Assembly (NCBI GenBank): GCA_949825045.1
Contig: OX463807.1
Span: 14,471,501-14,535,500, forward strand
Direction: 5' to 3'
Origin: Argyresthia goedartella
Lineage: Eukaryota > Arthropoda > Insecta > Lepidoptera > Argyresthiidae
DNA length: 64,000 nt
The notes under the pieces were generated by a model, which saw only the letters and a list, made by a program, of their open reading frames with translations, made no database searches and was not told where the DNA came from. Below are positions 22,905-33,476 of this stretch, piece after piece. Positions within the stretch are counted from its first letter, which is position 1. Each line of letters starts with the position of its first letter. The position numbers and the translations under genes are program-made.

Positions 22905-23330
22905 ATTTTATAAACTACTATTTTGTAGGCATTTGAATATTGATCTATTTATTTACTAATCTATATATAAATGTATGTGTTTATATATGTATTTTACTAT
23001 GTATATATATATATATATATTATATTGTATATATCTATCTCTATTTATTTATTTATTTAGCTAGTAAAGTTTAATTTAGTATAATAATGTTAGGTTTTAT
23101 AATAAAGTTCCTAGATTAAATGTAACTTACCTGTAACGAATCTGTTATTAATTTAGGAAATTTTCTTTTCTTTTTCTTTTCTTTTTTTCGTCTAAATGTA
23201 AATAACCTACATAGTCTAAAATTGTCGCAAACTATTTTAAATGTATTATATGGAAGAGCGGGGTATCCTGGCACAGGTACTTTATACCTAAAAGGATGCC
23301 CCATCAACTACTGTAGTTAGTATGTAAGCT
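22905..23330 (+). repeat. 3' UTR of the family F LINE with TA microsatellite and stem-loop
   Basis: The UTR holds a TA run (about 23003-23022), CT-rich and TTTC-rich tracts, and a hairpin at 23260-23302. In that hairpin GGGGTATCCT pairs with AGGATGCCCC with one G-T wobble, and a smaller AGGTA/TACCT stem lies inside the loop. Family A coding sequence begins at 23331. Confidence 0.5.
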
Positions 23331-24347
23331 TTGCGAAATAAATTATTTGATATTAATAGGACAACAGAGAGTATTTCTGGCAGTAATATTAATATTTGTA
23401 TAAATATACCTTCATCTTGCCCATTAAATCAAGTTACTAGTAATGAAAAATGTAAAAGTAAGAATATTTTAAACGTGGTTCATCAAAACATACAGGGCAT
23501 GTTAAGTAAAGAACTGGAAATTGAGTTATTCATGAACTGTAATAATATTGATATTTTATGTATAACAGAGCACTTTTTAAAGAGTTATCAGTTCATGTTC
23601 AACTTTAATAACCACCACGTTGCTAGTTCGTTCAACAGAAAAACAGCTGATCGCGGTGGCTCCTTAATACTTGTAAATAATAGTTTTAAATATAAGGAAC
23701 GAGTTGACATAGTGAGCCTGTCTGTTGAGCGTACCATGGAAATAGCCTGTATTGAACTTGAACAACTTATTGTAATGAGCGTATACAGACCACCAGATTC
23801 ATCCTTTGATTTATTCGAAAAGAAAATGGATGAAGTGTTGATTAAAATCAGCGATAAAAACAATTTTTTTATAATTTGTGGTGATTTTAATGTTAATCTG
23901 TTAGAGGATAATAATATTTGTACTAGATTACAATCTTTATTTTTATGTCACAACATGAACTATCTGTTTTTGGAGCCTACTAGAATTACTGCAACATCTG
24001 CTACCTGCATTGACAATATATTTACTAACATTACGCCCATTTTCAAATCGGTCATCAATAAATTAACCTCTGATCACTCTGGTCAGATAGGTATATTCAA
24101 TATTAAAATAAAAAAGGACCAAAAAGAGGATATTACATGTGTGCCCGTTAGTGACACTCGGCTTGAACACTACAGGAATAATATTTTAGATAAACTATGG
24201 GAAATACCATACAGTGACGATCCAAATTTGTTGTACAACTCAGTATTTAACCTTGTCAAAAATGAATATGATACGGTATTTAAATCAAAAACTATAAAAG
24301 TGAATAATAAAGCTTTGTTTAGTGATTGGGCGACTTGGAATTCATAG
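23331..24347 (+). CDS. Family A ORF2, AP endonuclease part
   Basis: The frame opens upstream of any clear ATG, so the natural start is lost or lies in ORF1. Motifs in order: VVHQNIQGM (catalytic Asn), ILCITEHFL (catalytic Glu), RGGSLILV, SVYRPPDSS, IICGDFNVNLL (Asp and Asn), ATCIDNIFTN and TSDHSGQ (final Asp-His). All residues needed for phosphodiester cleavage are visible. The frame ends at a stop at 24345-24347 because one base is missing near 24337; the RT continues in the next frame. The protein would nick chromosomal DNA in the nucleus. Confidence 0.85.
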   Translation: MRNKLFDINRTTESISGSNINICINIPSSCPLNQVTSNEKCKSKNILNVVHQNIQGMLSKELEIELFMNCNNIDILCITEHFLKSYQFMFNFNNHHVASSFNRKTADRGGSLILVNNSFKYKERVDIVSLSVERTMEIACIELEQLIVMSVYRPPDSSFDLFEKKMDEVLIKISDKNNFFIICGDFNVNLLEDNNICTRLQSLFLCHNMNYLFLEPTRITATSATCIDNIFTNITPIFKSVINKLTSDHSGQIGIFNIKIKKDQKEDITCVPVSDTRLEHYRNNILDKLWEIPYSDDPNLLYNSVFNLVKNEYDTVFKSKTIKVNNKALFSDWATWNS

Positions 24348-26292
24348 GAGCAGACGAAGATTATATGAACTCTATGAAGAGAAATCATATAACAAAAATA
24401 CGGCCTTTCTAGATTATGTTCGTAGTTATTCAAAAATGTTTAAACGCGTTTGTGCCGTAGCAAAATCTAATTTCATTAAAAACAAAATTGAATCTAGTAG
24501 CAATGTAATGAAAACGACTTGGCAAATTATAAACAGAGAGACTGGAAAGGCCAAAGCTACACATAATAACTTCAAGCTTAAGATAGATAATCAATTGCTA
24601 AGTACAGACCTAGAAGTAGCAAAAGCTTTCGAAAATTTCTTTACGGACATTCCAGTTTCAACAACCAAGTCTTTAAATTCATCTCCCGCTGCTGCTGAAT
24701 CTATACTTAAACAAAACTTTGAGGAATGTAAAACAGATTTTAAATTTAGGCACGTAAATAATGAAGACATTGTAAAAGCGTTTAAATCCCTGGAAATGAA
24801 AAAGACAGCTGACGCCCATGGTCTATCAGTAAAAATTATTAGTTCCATTGTAGATTGTATTGCACCTCACCTTTGTTGTATATTTAATCAATGTATAGAT
24901 AATGGTGTGTTTCCTGACTTGATGAAACTAAGTAAAGTTATACCTTTATTCAAAGCTGGTAGTACATCAGACCCCACCAATTTTAGACCCATATCGATAC
25001 TACCAACGCTTAGCAAAATATTTGAAAAACTCATACTTAATCAATTGCAAAGTCATTTTTATCTCAATAATTTAATTCATATTGCTCAGTTTGGTTTCAC
25101 AAAGGGTCGTTCAACAGCCGATGCTGGTGTTGAACTAATCGACAATATTTTTGATACCTGGGAAGATGCAATGGTTGCAATAGGTGTCTTCTGCGATCTA
25201 TCCAAGGCTTTTGATTGCGTCCATCATGACACTCTTGTCAGGAAGTTACGCCATTATGGTGTAAAAGATCAGGCACTTGGCCTTCTGGAGTCATATCTAA
25301 CAGATAGAGTTCAGATGGTCGATGTTAATGGGAAAAGATCACCTGGGTCTTCAATAAGTATGGGCGTACCGCAAGGTTCAATTCTTGGTGCTTTCTTGTT
25401 TTTAGTATATATTTATGATTTACCTAACCTTGTTAAAGCAAAACATGGGTTAGTATTGTTTGCCGATGATACTTCTTTGATATTTAATGTTAAAAGACAG
25501 CAATCAAATTATGACGAGGTAAACAATGCTATCTCTAGTATAGTGAACTGGTTTACTGTTAACAATTTATTACTTAATGAAAAGAAAACTAAATGTATTA
25601 AATTCGTGTTACCCAATGTGAACCCGGTAACTACAGACATATTTATAAAAGGACAGAGATTGGACCTTGTGCAGTCGACTGTATTTTTGGGCATTACTTT
25701 AGACGCCAAACTACAATGGGATCCTCATATAAATAAATTGTCGAACAGACTGAGTTCGGTAGCGTTCGCAGTTAAAAAAATTAGAGCTCTTACCGACGTA
25801 GACACCCCTAGACTAGTCTACTTTAGTTACTTTCATAGTCTAATGACCTATGGTATTTTATTGTGGGGTCACGCAGCGAATGCTAATAGTATATTTATTC
25901 TGCAGAAACGGGCTGTTCGTGCAATTTATAGATTAGGGCCTAGAGTGTCACTGAGGGAAAAGTTTAAAGAAATCAATATTCTGACATTTGTGTCTCAATA
26001 TATCTATGACAATCTTGTGTATGTAAAAAGAAATATAACTAATTTTCAGAAGTACAGTGATATACACAATTTTAATACTAGAAATAAAGACAAGTTGGTT
26101 GCTTATGTAAGCCGACTACATAAAATTAGTAATTCTTTTAAAGGCAATTGTATACGCTATTACAATAAGGTCCCTACTGATATTAAAAACTTACCTTTAG
26201 ACAAGTTTAAAATAATAATAAAACAGAAATTGTATAAAAAAGGTTACTATAGGATATCTGATTACTTAGAGGACAGATGTCCATGGGAATAG
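24322..26292 (+). CDS. Family A ORF2, reverse transcriptase part
   Basis: 656 codons without a stop, ending at TAG 26290-26292. Order of motifs: basic linker (SRRRLYELYEEKS), [88 protein letters not shown] with catalytic Asp pair, NNLLLNEKKTKC, FLGITLDAKLQWD, then the C-terminal IRYYNKVPTD and a short tail ending CPWE. It overlaps the endonuclease frame by 26 bases only because of the frameshift. Length and motif spacing agree with CR1-type RTs. Confidence 0.9.
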   Translation: MIGRLGIHRSRRRLYELYEEKSYNKNTAFLDYVRSYSKMFKRVCAVAKSNFIKNKIESSSNVMKTTWQIINRETGKAKATHNNFKLKIDNQLLSTDLEVAKAFENFFTDIPVSTTKSLNSSPAAAESILKQNFEECKTDFKFRHVNNEDIVKAFKSLEMKKTADAHGLSVKIISSIVDCIAPHLCCIFNQCIDNGVFPDLMKLSKVIPLFKAGSTSDPTNFRPISILPTLSKIFEKLILNQLQSHFYLNNLIHIAQFGFTKGRSTADAGVELIDNIFDTWEDAMVAIGVFCDLSKAFDCVHHDTLVRKLRHYGVKDQALGLLESYLTDRVQMVDVNGKRSPGSSISMGVPQGSILGAFLFLVYIYDLPNLVKAKHGLVLFADDTSLIFNVKRQQSNYDEVNNAISSIVNWFTVNNLLLNEKKTKCIKFVLPNVNPVTTDIFIKGQRLDLVQSTVFLGITLDAKLQWDPHINKLSNRLSSVAFAVKKIRALTDVDTPRLVYFSYFHSLMTYGILLWGHAANANSIFILQKRAVRAIYRLGPRVSLREKFKEINILTFVSQYIYDNLVYVKRNITNFQKYSDIHNFNTRNKDKLVAYVSRLHKISNSFKGNCIRYYNKVPTDIKNLPLDKFKIIIKQKLYKKGYYRISDYLEDRCPWE

Positions 26293-26389
26293 ATTGTTTG
26301 AGTAACAGGCTTTTTCGATATATAATTAGCATTCATTTTGTAATTTGACAATATTTTATTTAAAAAAGGAAACGCAAAAGATGCGACGA

Positions 26390-26423
26390 CTGTGGAGTTT
26401 CTTCGGTGAGCTCTTCTCCACAG
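26390..26423 (+). promoter_or_regulatory. 3'-UTR stem-loop of family A copy 4
   Basis: CTGTGGAG (26390-26397) pairs with CTCCACAG (26416-26423) over an 18-base loop, about 100 bases before the GATTT tail. The position relative to the 3' end parallels the stems in copies 3 and 5, while the sequence differs. Confidence 0.6.
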
Positions 26424-26540
26424 ATTCCGCCATTGTGTTAGTGAACTCACCCAAAAAAAATGTAATGACGGATCTAAGTGATGTAAAAACATCCTATGGA
26501 AATAAATGATTTTTGATTTGATTTGATTTGATTTAGTCAA

Positions 26541-27790
26541 TGTTTAACTTCATCACCACCATGTTACCAACCCCTTTTGGAAAAGACAGGCCGTAAGGCG
26601 CGGCAATCAATTTCTGGTGGTGGCCCTATAAACATCTGATTACCGCCGGCGATTGGGCTGGGAGCTCAGTTCTGGCTGGCATTGAATCCTTTCTGGTGCA
26701 GTCATCGTACGTGGCGTTTGAGCGGACAGAGCAAGGCGCACCGCTTAGTTGGGAGTTCAGTATTCGCGTGTCGCAGGTGATGTCTGCCCCTTCCACTTAA
26801 CTAATTGTCATTTGGTTTTGGGGAACCTACCATTCATCAAACATCATCTTTAATTCCCACGGGGATAAGCGAATAGGTGGAAAAATCGGCGTTCCACAAG
26901 GTTCCATATTAGGTTCTTTCTTATTCCTGGTACATTTTAAAGATCTGCTTTTTGTGGTGGAGAAATTGACTGAATAGTATTGTTTGCTATTGATAATTCA
27001 CTGGCCTTCAAGATTAAAAGACAAATAGAAGATTTTGATGATCATACTAATCAGTTGATATTATACTGTCAAACGCTGGTAAAACCAAGTAAATCGATTT
27101 CTCACTTCCAAATATCAGGCATAATTAGACCAGTTTATTGTTAGACAGCAACACGTTAGAATTGGTAAATGATATGAAGTTTCTTGGAATAACCTTTCAT
27201 AGCAAATTGCAGAGGGAATGCTACGTAGATAAATTAGCCGGTAGATTAATGTTTTATCATATGAGAATTAAGTGTTTGACTCTTTAAAATGCATAATTTT
27301 TCCAATTTACAAAAAAATATTAGAGTTTGAGTTTGAGCTCTGCGGCTTACGCTTTTAGGAACATCAGAAAAAACAAGTTAGTTAATTATTGAAAATATAA
27401 TATATAGGTAAGAACCTCATCAGTTTCCAAAATTAGCGATAGCTATCATAATCACAAACTTGTTGCACCCCAGGTTAGACTCCAAAAGTTAACAATTCTT
27501 TTAAAGGTTAATGTATTACATATGTACTTCATCAGGATACAAAACCACTATTTGAGAAAATTATCAACCATCCACTTTATGTGAAAAGTAATATTACAAC
27601 ATTCAAATTTACATAAATGACAAGAGTGCAAGGTTTTAATCTAACTCAACACAGAATTCGCTAAATAAATTTAAAAATTCTTTTACTACATATTATTAAT
27701 AATTAAAATGTATGTGGCCCTGGGCTATACGCTAGTGAAAAACTGTTGCATAGCCCAGTCTCCTATTTGAATAGGTTTTATTTGAATTAT
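26541..27790 (+). pseudogene. Family A copy 5: endonuclease scrap, RT fragments, 3' UTR
   Basis: 26530-26595 aligns with the MFNF segment of the endonuclease. 26596-26880 is unassigned sequence. 26885-26960 encodes [15 protein letters not shown]. 27010-27250 matches copy 3 closely (the same AAACGCTGGTAAAACCAAG block and the following residues), so copies 3 and 5 form a subfamily distinct from copy 4. Coding is destroyed by many stops. The 3' region carries a 9-bp stem (27720-27758). The end is not sharply defined. Confidence 0.65.
27720..27758 (+). promoter_or_regulatory. 3'-UTR stem-loop of family A copy 5
   Basis: CTGGGCTAT (27720-27728) pairs with ATAGCCCAG (27750-27758) around a 21-base loop. 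The bases differ from the stems in copies 3 and 4 but full pairing is retained. Confidence 0.55.
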
Positions 27791-28312
27791 ATTCGTCTAA
27801 ACACAATATTTTGATAGTTCTCATTGTAGAGAGATAAGATGTCCGTCTCGCCATCTAATCGACAATAACCAGTCTGTGATTTTACTTTTGATCAGATATG
27901 AATTAAGGTAGTATATTACAAGAATTTTATTGACTTTATTCAAGATTTGAGGTCCCCTAACACGATTGCTGCATTACGGGGAGTATTCCGCGCAGCACAC
28001 TAATTTCATCCGGTGCGTGGCAAAAATACAGCGTCATCTCGCCTGTGCGGGAGCTCGACCTCTGTGATTTAAAGAATCAGAAGTACAAAAAACAAAAATA
28101 ATAATAATAAAAACATATTTGTGATTTACGTCGAAAATATGATCAGGTGACATTTTACAAAGATACGGAGCTTAATGAACCCCGCTCCGACCAGAAGGTA
28201 AAAAATACCTTTAAGTGCGGTACGCGGTCTATGGAACCCCGTAATTTTATTGCGTACCAGTACGGGGTTTAGAGCATTTGCAATAGTGATATTCACGGAG
28301 CATAACGTAATT
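27791..28312. other. Unassigned stretch, possible piggyBac 5' flank
   Basis: No coding signal. It precedes the first piggyBac ATG and may include its 5' UTR or terminal region. No TTAA-flanked inverted repeat was identified. Confidence 0.3.
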
Positions 28313-30330
28313 ATGAAGCGTTCTCGACGGATGTTGGAATTGTCCTATGAAAGACACGATGGCATTACTCCCATATCGCCTTCGCCAAGATCATCTCGAT
28401 AGTCAGCATCATCAAAAATGTTGCGCAAGGTGTTTAAGCGGCACCCAGGAACTCCTCCAGAAAATTTCGATATTGTGACTAACCCTAGTTCTGATCATAC
28501 ATCTCAGCAACTTCGTTATGTCGGCTATAAATATACTTCTGAAGAAAATATAAGTACGAGTAGCAGTTCAAGTGAACAAAGACTCAAGATCTTGCAAAAT
28601 GTTATCGTCAATTAAGCGGAGAATGATAATCAACAACCAGATTTATATCAATCCAATTGCCATCGAGGTCAGATGTATATCTGATGATGCATAACCATAA
28701 CCGTCATTTAATTATTGTAAAGTGTACATAGTGAAATCCGTAATTGGCCTTATTTTAAGTTTATGTTTCCGACTAGCTGTAAGAATGGCTGTCTGATTTT
28801 TGTTCATTAATAAAATAAAATAAATAAAATAAAATACGTTTTTCGAGCCGTTGGACATGAGTTTTGATAATAAATGCAGTTCTTTAATCGAGATTTCTGT
28901 TAGAGACCAACAGATGAGGAAATTCACATCAAAGAGACTACACCAGTTTCCAGATAGCATTTCTAACGCTTCACTGAACTCAGGTATTACTTTTAACAGG
29001 CCTTTGAACGTGAGTGTAAGTAATTGCGGCTTGCTAAGTCATATTTCTGTAAGTAATATGTTAATACTTGACGAACCTCTAAATGAAGAACAAGACAACG
29101 AAAGCAACTAAAAGGGCTAAAAGAGTGAAGACGTAATTTAACACCAATAACATCAGAAATCTAAATTCCCAAAGAAAAAAAGAATGCCCGAATCACATAA
29201 TACTATTACTGATGAAGATTCTTCTGACGAAGTTTGTAGTCCTTCTAGCTCTTCTAAATACGAGACGATAATATCCTCAAATGACATGTCTGATGTGAAT
29301 TACATAGGTGATGATATGAATGTAGGTGACTATATTGATATTATGACGGAAAATGAAAATTATGTATTAACTAGTAATGGCGATGATTAGATTGATATAC
29401 ACGAGAGCAAGCCAAATATTGGAAGCAGTGAGCAAAATTGTGAGATGTCTATACCTGAAAATATTGCTAAGCTGTTTGTGACTGATAAAGTAGTTTACAA
29501 AATGGTTCTGGAAACAAATTATTATGCTGCAAAGATGTTGAATAATGAAAACTTGAAAGATAAATCTCGTTTAAAGGTTGGACTCCAACTAATACGCAAG
29601 AATTGCATACTGTTTTTGGTAAACTATTGATTACGAGATGGTCAAAGTTTCTCACATCAATGATTACTGGTCAAAGAAAAAATCTACAGAAATGATCATA
29701 TACTTTCAACAATGCAAAGAGATTGATTTCTTTGCTCTTTAGATGTTTGAATTTTAGTCGTGATCATAATGACGGAACAGACAATTTGTACAAGGCCCTG
29801 GCACGGCCGGCTTAAATTTCATCAATATATTAAAAATAAAAGTCACAAGCTGTAGAAATTGTGTACAAAGGAGGGATATACACTTCATGTAATAATTTAT
29901 ACAGGCAAAGGTGATAACGGCTGTGTAGTTATTAATCATGGGAAGAAAACAATTGAAAGACTCATCAGCAATCTTGAAAACAATGGACGAATATTGATTA
30001 CGGATAACTTTTGTAATTCAGTCAAACTTGCTGAAGAATTGTTGAAGAAAAAAACTTTAATTTGTGTCACTTTGCGATCTAACATGAAGAGGTTGCCAAA
30101 AGAGATATTAAGTGTAAAACTGAAAAAAGGACAAGTAATTGAAAAAAATAATCAAAACGAAGTAAGAATAATTAAGTGGATATATAAATGTCCTATGCTG
30201 TTGATAAGTGTAAAAAGAACACTGTTGAAGATAAGTCGGAAAGTTAAAAATGGAATCAGGAAGAGTTTTAAAAACCAGAATGTGTGCTGTGTGCTAAAAT
30301 AATAATAGCAAAAAGGGAATAGACTACACT
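28313..30330 (+). pseudogene. Degenerate piggyBac-like transposase
   Basis: An ATG at 28313 opens a basic N-terminus, then Ser-rich and acidic segments (28418-28610, 28851-29111, 29184-29390). From 29445, FVTDKVVYKMVLETN and, after a shift, a WTPTNTQELH-type block mark the start of the piggyBac catalytic region. 29859-30302 encodes GYTLHVIIYTGKG, RILITDNFCNSVKLAEELL with a catalytic Asp, TLRSNMKRLP and KKGQVIEK. A short CxxC near 30280 hints at the C-terminal zinc-binding part. At least five stops or shifts and one insertion are present. It would have cut and pasted DNA at TTAA sites. Confidence 0.7.
28690..28838 (+). repeat. Small insertion with AATAAA-repeat tail inside the piggyBac remnant
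   Basis: Non-coding sequence ending in repeated AATAAA/AATAAAATA units (28802-28838) splits two piggyBac coding stretches. It looks like a 3' terminal fragment of a LINE or SINE on the plus strand. Confidence 0.4.
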
Positions 30331-31406
30331 ACCCTAAAAAGAGGCCTGAAATGGTTTTGCAAGGTCGTAATGAAGTTTCTATGTGGAAAAGCGTTGATCA
30401 ATGCTTAGATTGTTTTCAATAGAGTAAAGAGTTGTAAAATGTCGAAGTATTTTTTTGTAGAAGTGTTGAAGCCTTTACCAGACATGATACTCCTAATACT
30501 GGTCTAGAAACAACGACAAAAAGAAATTAAGAGAGAGAATGAGCGGTCGACTTGCAGATAATAAAGTAAAAAAAGTTAAGACATTTCGTAGGAAATGAAA
30601 AAAGTCATATTGTTTAAAAATGCTATTATTTAAAACATTAATGCGTGCGGTAATAATGGCGTCTAGTACAGATAACAAAAATATGTAATCGTTTGTGTCT
30701 TAAAATGTTTTTCATACTTAATTTTTAAAATGATATCATTTAAAACATTGACCGCCTTGCTATGAAAAAGTTATTTTCAGTAAAGTAACTGCATAAGTTA
30801 TATTGTGAATATATTTTATTAGCAAAACTAGCAATGGCGTCTAGTATAGGTAAGAAATATTAAACAATTGATTATATCTTAAAATAGTTTTATACACTAC
30901 GTTTTCAAAGCTGCCATTATTAATATCGAGTAAGAATAAAACAAAAAAAAACAGTTGTTACCTGGTTACATATTTTATTAAATGTTAGAAATATTGTAAG
31001 AAACGCAAGTTACCACCAAATAAGTACGGTTGATAAGAGTAACTTTGTAACAAGGAATTACAATTTCCAGTGCAAATATTTACAGGTTTTATTATATTTA
31101 TGAATATAAACAAAAATCATTTCCTATAAAACTACATTTCAGAAGAAGGGAAAAAAATCCTCCCCATACAGAGTGTCACTTGATTAGAATGTTTTATGGA
31201 AAGGTAGAAAAATAGCACTTCCGAACTATAAGTTATCAGGGAAAGTTGTTTATATTTAATAAGTGGAGTGAATTCCGAAAATATCCGTCTGTGATTTTAG
31301 TAGCCTCATCTCATTATATAAACAAGACATCTTTATCGTTTATCTAGTTGATTTTTTCAAATTGTTTTTAGTTTAATAATGCAAATAACAGATTTTTCAT
31401 AATTAG
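30331..31406. other. AT-rich stretch with an imperfect direct repeat
   Basis: No genes. A segment beginning AATGGCGTCTAGTA occurs at about 30654-30710 and again, diverged, at about 30834-30890, a spacing of 180 bp. Related ATCATTTAAAACATT-like pieces lie before each copy. It may be the decayed 3' end of the piggyBac element with a local tandem duplication. Confidence 0.35.
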
Positions 31407-31415
31407 CATATAATA

Positions 31416-31680
31416 ATAATAATAATATAATTATAATAACACCTTTGACACGATTTACACACATTGATCTAGCCCCAAACTAGGATTCCATGTATCTTGG
31501 TTACAAGACAACGATACACATACTTTTATTGATAAATATTACACTTAGATAGATAAACAATCATGACTAGGGTACAAACGTCCATTCTCATCAAACAAAT
31601 ATTTGCCCCCATCGGGACTCGAACCCGTGACCCTTGGCTTCGTAGGCAGGGTCACTGCCGACTCGGCCATTCGGGTCGTC
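31416..31680 (-). mobile_element. tRNA-derived SINE (lepidopteran type)
   Basis: The minus strand starts near 31680 with a tRNA-like head: TGGCCGAGTCGG fits the pol III A box perfectly, and GGTTCGAGTCCC fits the B box. The body that follows (GATGGGGGCAAATATTTG and so on) is the one I recall from abundant lepidopteran SINEs, and the 3' end is an ATT repeat. CATATAATA flanks both sides (31407-31415 and 31681-31689), a 9-bp target-site duplication. It is transcribed by RNA polymerase III and mobilised by a partner LINE. Confidence 0.8.
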
Positions 31681-31689
31681 CATATAATA

Positions 31690-33221
31690 TTGTTTTAGTA
31701 TTATTTTGAGTTTTGTTTGATTCCGACATTTTTTTTTTTAATAAATATTCTATACAAATTATCGACGAACTTTGGTTCCCATCACTATCATTTTATCGAT
31801 AAATTATTATTCTGTGCTTTACGGGGCACTTAAAGCCCCATATTTAATGATTTCTAGTGCGAGAAGGAAATGGAAAAGCCCTGCACATTTATTTTTATTA
31901 TAACTTTATCAGGGTTTGACGTACCAATCTGCGGAAAGATCATCACATAGCACATTTTGTAATATTTCAAAGGAAAAAATAAAAAAAGAATTAAACATCA
32001 ATTTCAGACTTTTATAGGCATTCAAAACATTATCTGTGTACCGGGCACATTTATCCCCCTAGCGCACAAAGGGAAAGTCGTTGACGGGGCGCAATTTGCC
32101 CCGTAACGCAACAGAATGAGGGACATGGTTTTAGATTCCCGCAGTATATACGTTTTAAAAGAAATGATTTTTCGGCCGAATTTGGTGCGGGTTTTTGAGA
32201 AATCGAAGATATGATAGGCCTCTACGTTTTTTCGATGGGGTTGCTAACTTTCTGGAAAGGAACGGAAATCTCAAAACCATTTCGAGACGTATTTTTTTTG
32301 TAAATTTTCTATTTATCTGATTAATAAAGAAGGTTTCTTTTTGTTTTTTAATTTAATTTAATTAAAATAAAAAAAAAACACAACGATATTAATTTGACCT
32401 ATCTATGACGTCATCATAAGATGTATGGAAAAATGCCTTTACGTACCCACCTTAAGTACAGAAAAAAATAATGTGAAACGTCAATCAATTCCCTGTAAAG
32501 TCAGTGATCTATGAGTGACCTCTCATTATTGTAAGTTATATTCAGCGTTTTGTTTTGATATTTTATCGTTTCGTTTTTATTCATTACGACAAAAACGACA
32601 AATTTTTAAAAAGCAGTCTCACGAAATTTACCTCAAGTAACCAATATTTTAATGTCGAAGTTCATGTCGATTTCCAACAACCATAACATTGCTGAAGTCA
32701 GAGGAGCCAAAGCCCTAATTTAAGTAAAATACTAATGCTGAGATCCTGCAATCAAACTATTCTGATTGTCCAGTTTCTGCAGATAAGAATTTTTAGATTT
32801 TTATTATCAGCTACAAAATTGCTTATGTAATGCCGTGGCCAACGATTGAAGTTTTCTTGATGATGTATAACGCGATTGATATTTAACTACAATATGCTCT
32901 TCCTCTCAACGACCCAAGGCATCATATGATGCCATTTTCCCGTTATAGGTTTCGAATTCTAATACCATCCTATAAGGTCGGCATGGCAAAATCGCGGTGC
33001 CTTAAACCAACCGGAGGGTTTGAGAGATTAGGCATATTGTATAAATTAACTTGTTTGTTGTGGTAATAGGTATGCAATTTTGTATATTATTGTACATATC
33101 TTTTCTTGCAACATTAATAATAGCTATTATATTTATTTTAAGGTGGCTGCAACCGTTCCCCACTGCTTTTATTTTGGCTAGTTATCCGGACCTGTGATTA
33201 CATATATCACTATATACCCAT
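31690..33221. other. Unassigned stretch
   Basis: No coding signal. Two GGGGC/GCCCC short hairpins occur (near 31820 and 32077-32104) inside G/C-patterned sequence that could belong to an old DNA transposon. A TG-type CRE-like TGACGTCA lies near 32407. The plus-strand frame at 33293-33703 is antisense to the BEL LTR and pol. Confidence 0.3.
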
Positions 33222-33476
33222 TGTAGCTGACAGAAGCAGGCGCAGGACAGGTAAGGACTTCGGTAGGTAAAAACAGCGATTTTTGGAAGCTTGTGCGTAG
33301 GGAGCGAGTACATGCGCTTTGGTTGGCGGTCAAAGGGTCACTGGTCGTGACAAAGCTAGCTAGGCAACACACACACCTACCTATATCCTATATGTATACC
33401 TACATATATCTTAATTATTTATTTATTATAAGTATGTTTCTGTTTCAGGTGGAACCCAGTCGTCGTGTACTTTACA
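33222..33476 (-). repeat. 3' LTR of the full-length BEL element (255 bp)
   Basis: Same ends as the 5' LTR and identical over about 155 bp at one side and nearly so at the other. The middle is different: about 28 bp replace about 90 bp. The pol stop codon (TAA at 33472-33474) lies inside this LTR. Confidence 0.9.

Larger units (their letters stand above)
23331..26540 (+). mobile_element. CR1-like non-LTR retrotransposon, family A copy 4 (best preserved)
   Basis: This copy contains a full endonuclease-RT region with a single one-base frameshift, a 3' UTR with stem-loop, and a tail of GATTT units at about 26509-26536. ORF1 and the 5' UTR are missing, so it is 5' truncated. It is the reference for the other four copies in this window (3541, 12790, 17760, 26541). 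Confidence 0.85.

Noticed and set aside
30654..30890. CRISPR-like or satellite array
   Set aside because: Only two diverged units 180 bp apart and no regular spacing; CRISPR is not expected in an animal genome.
31609..31680. tRNA gene on the minus strand
   Set aside because: A and B boxes are good, but it is continued by a SINE body, an ATT tail and target-site duplications, so it is a SINE head rather than a tRNA gene.
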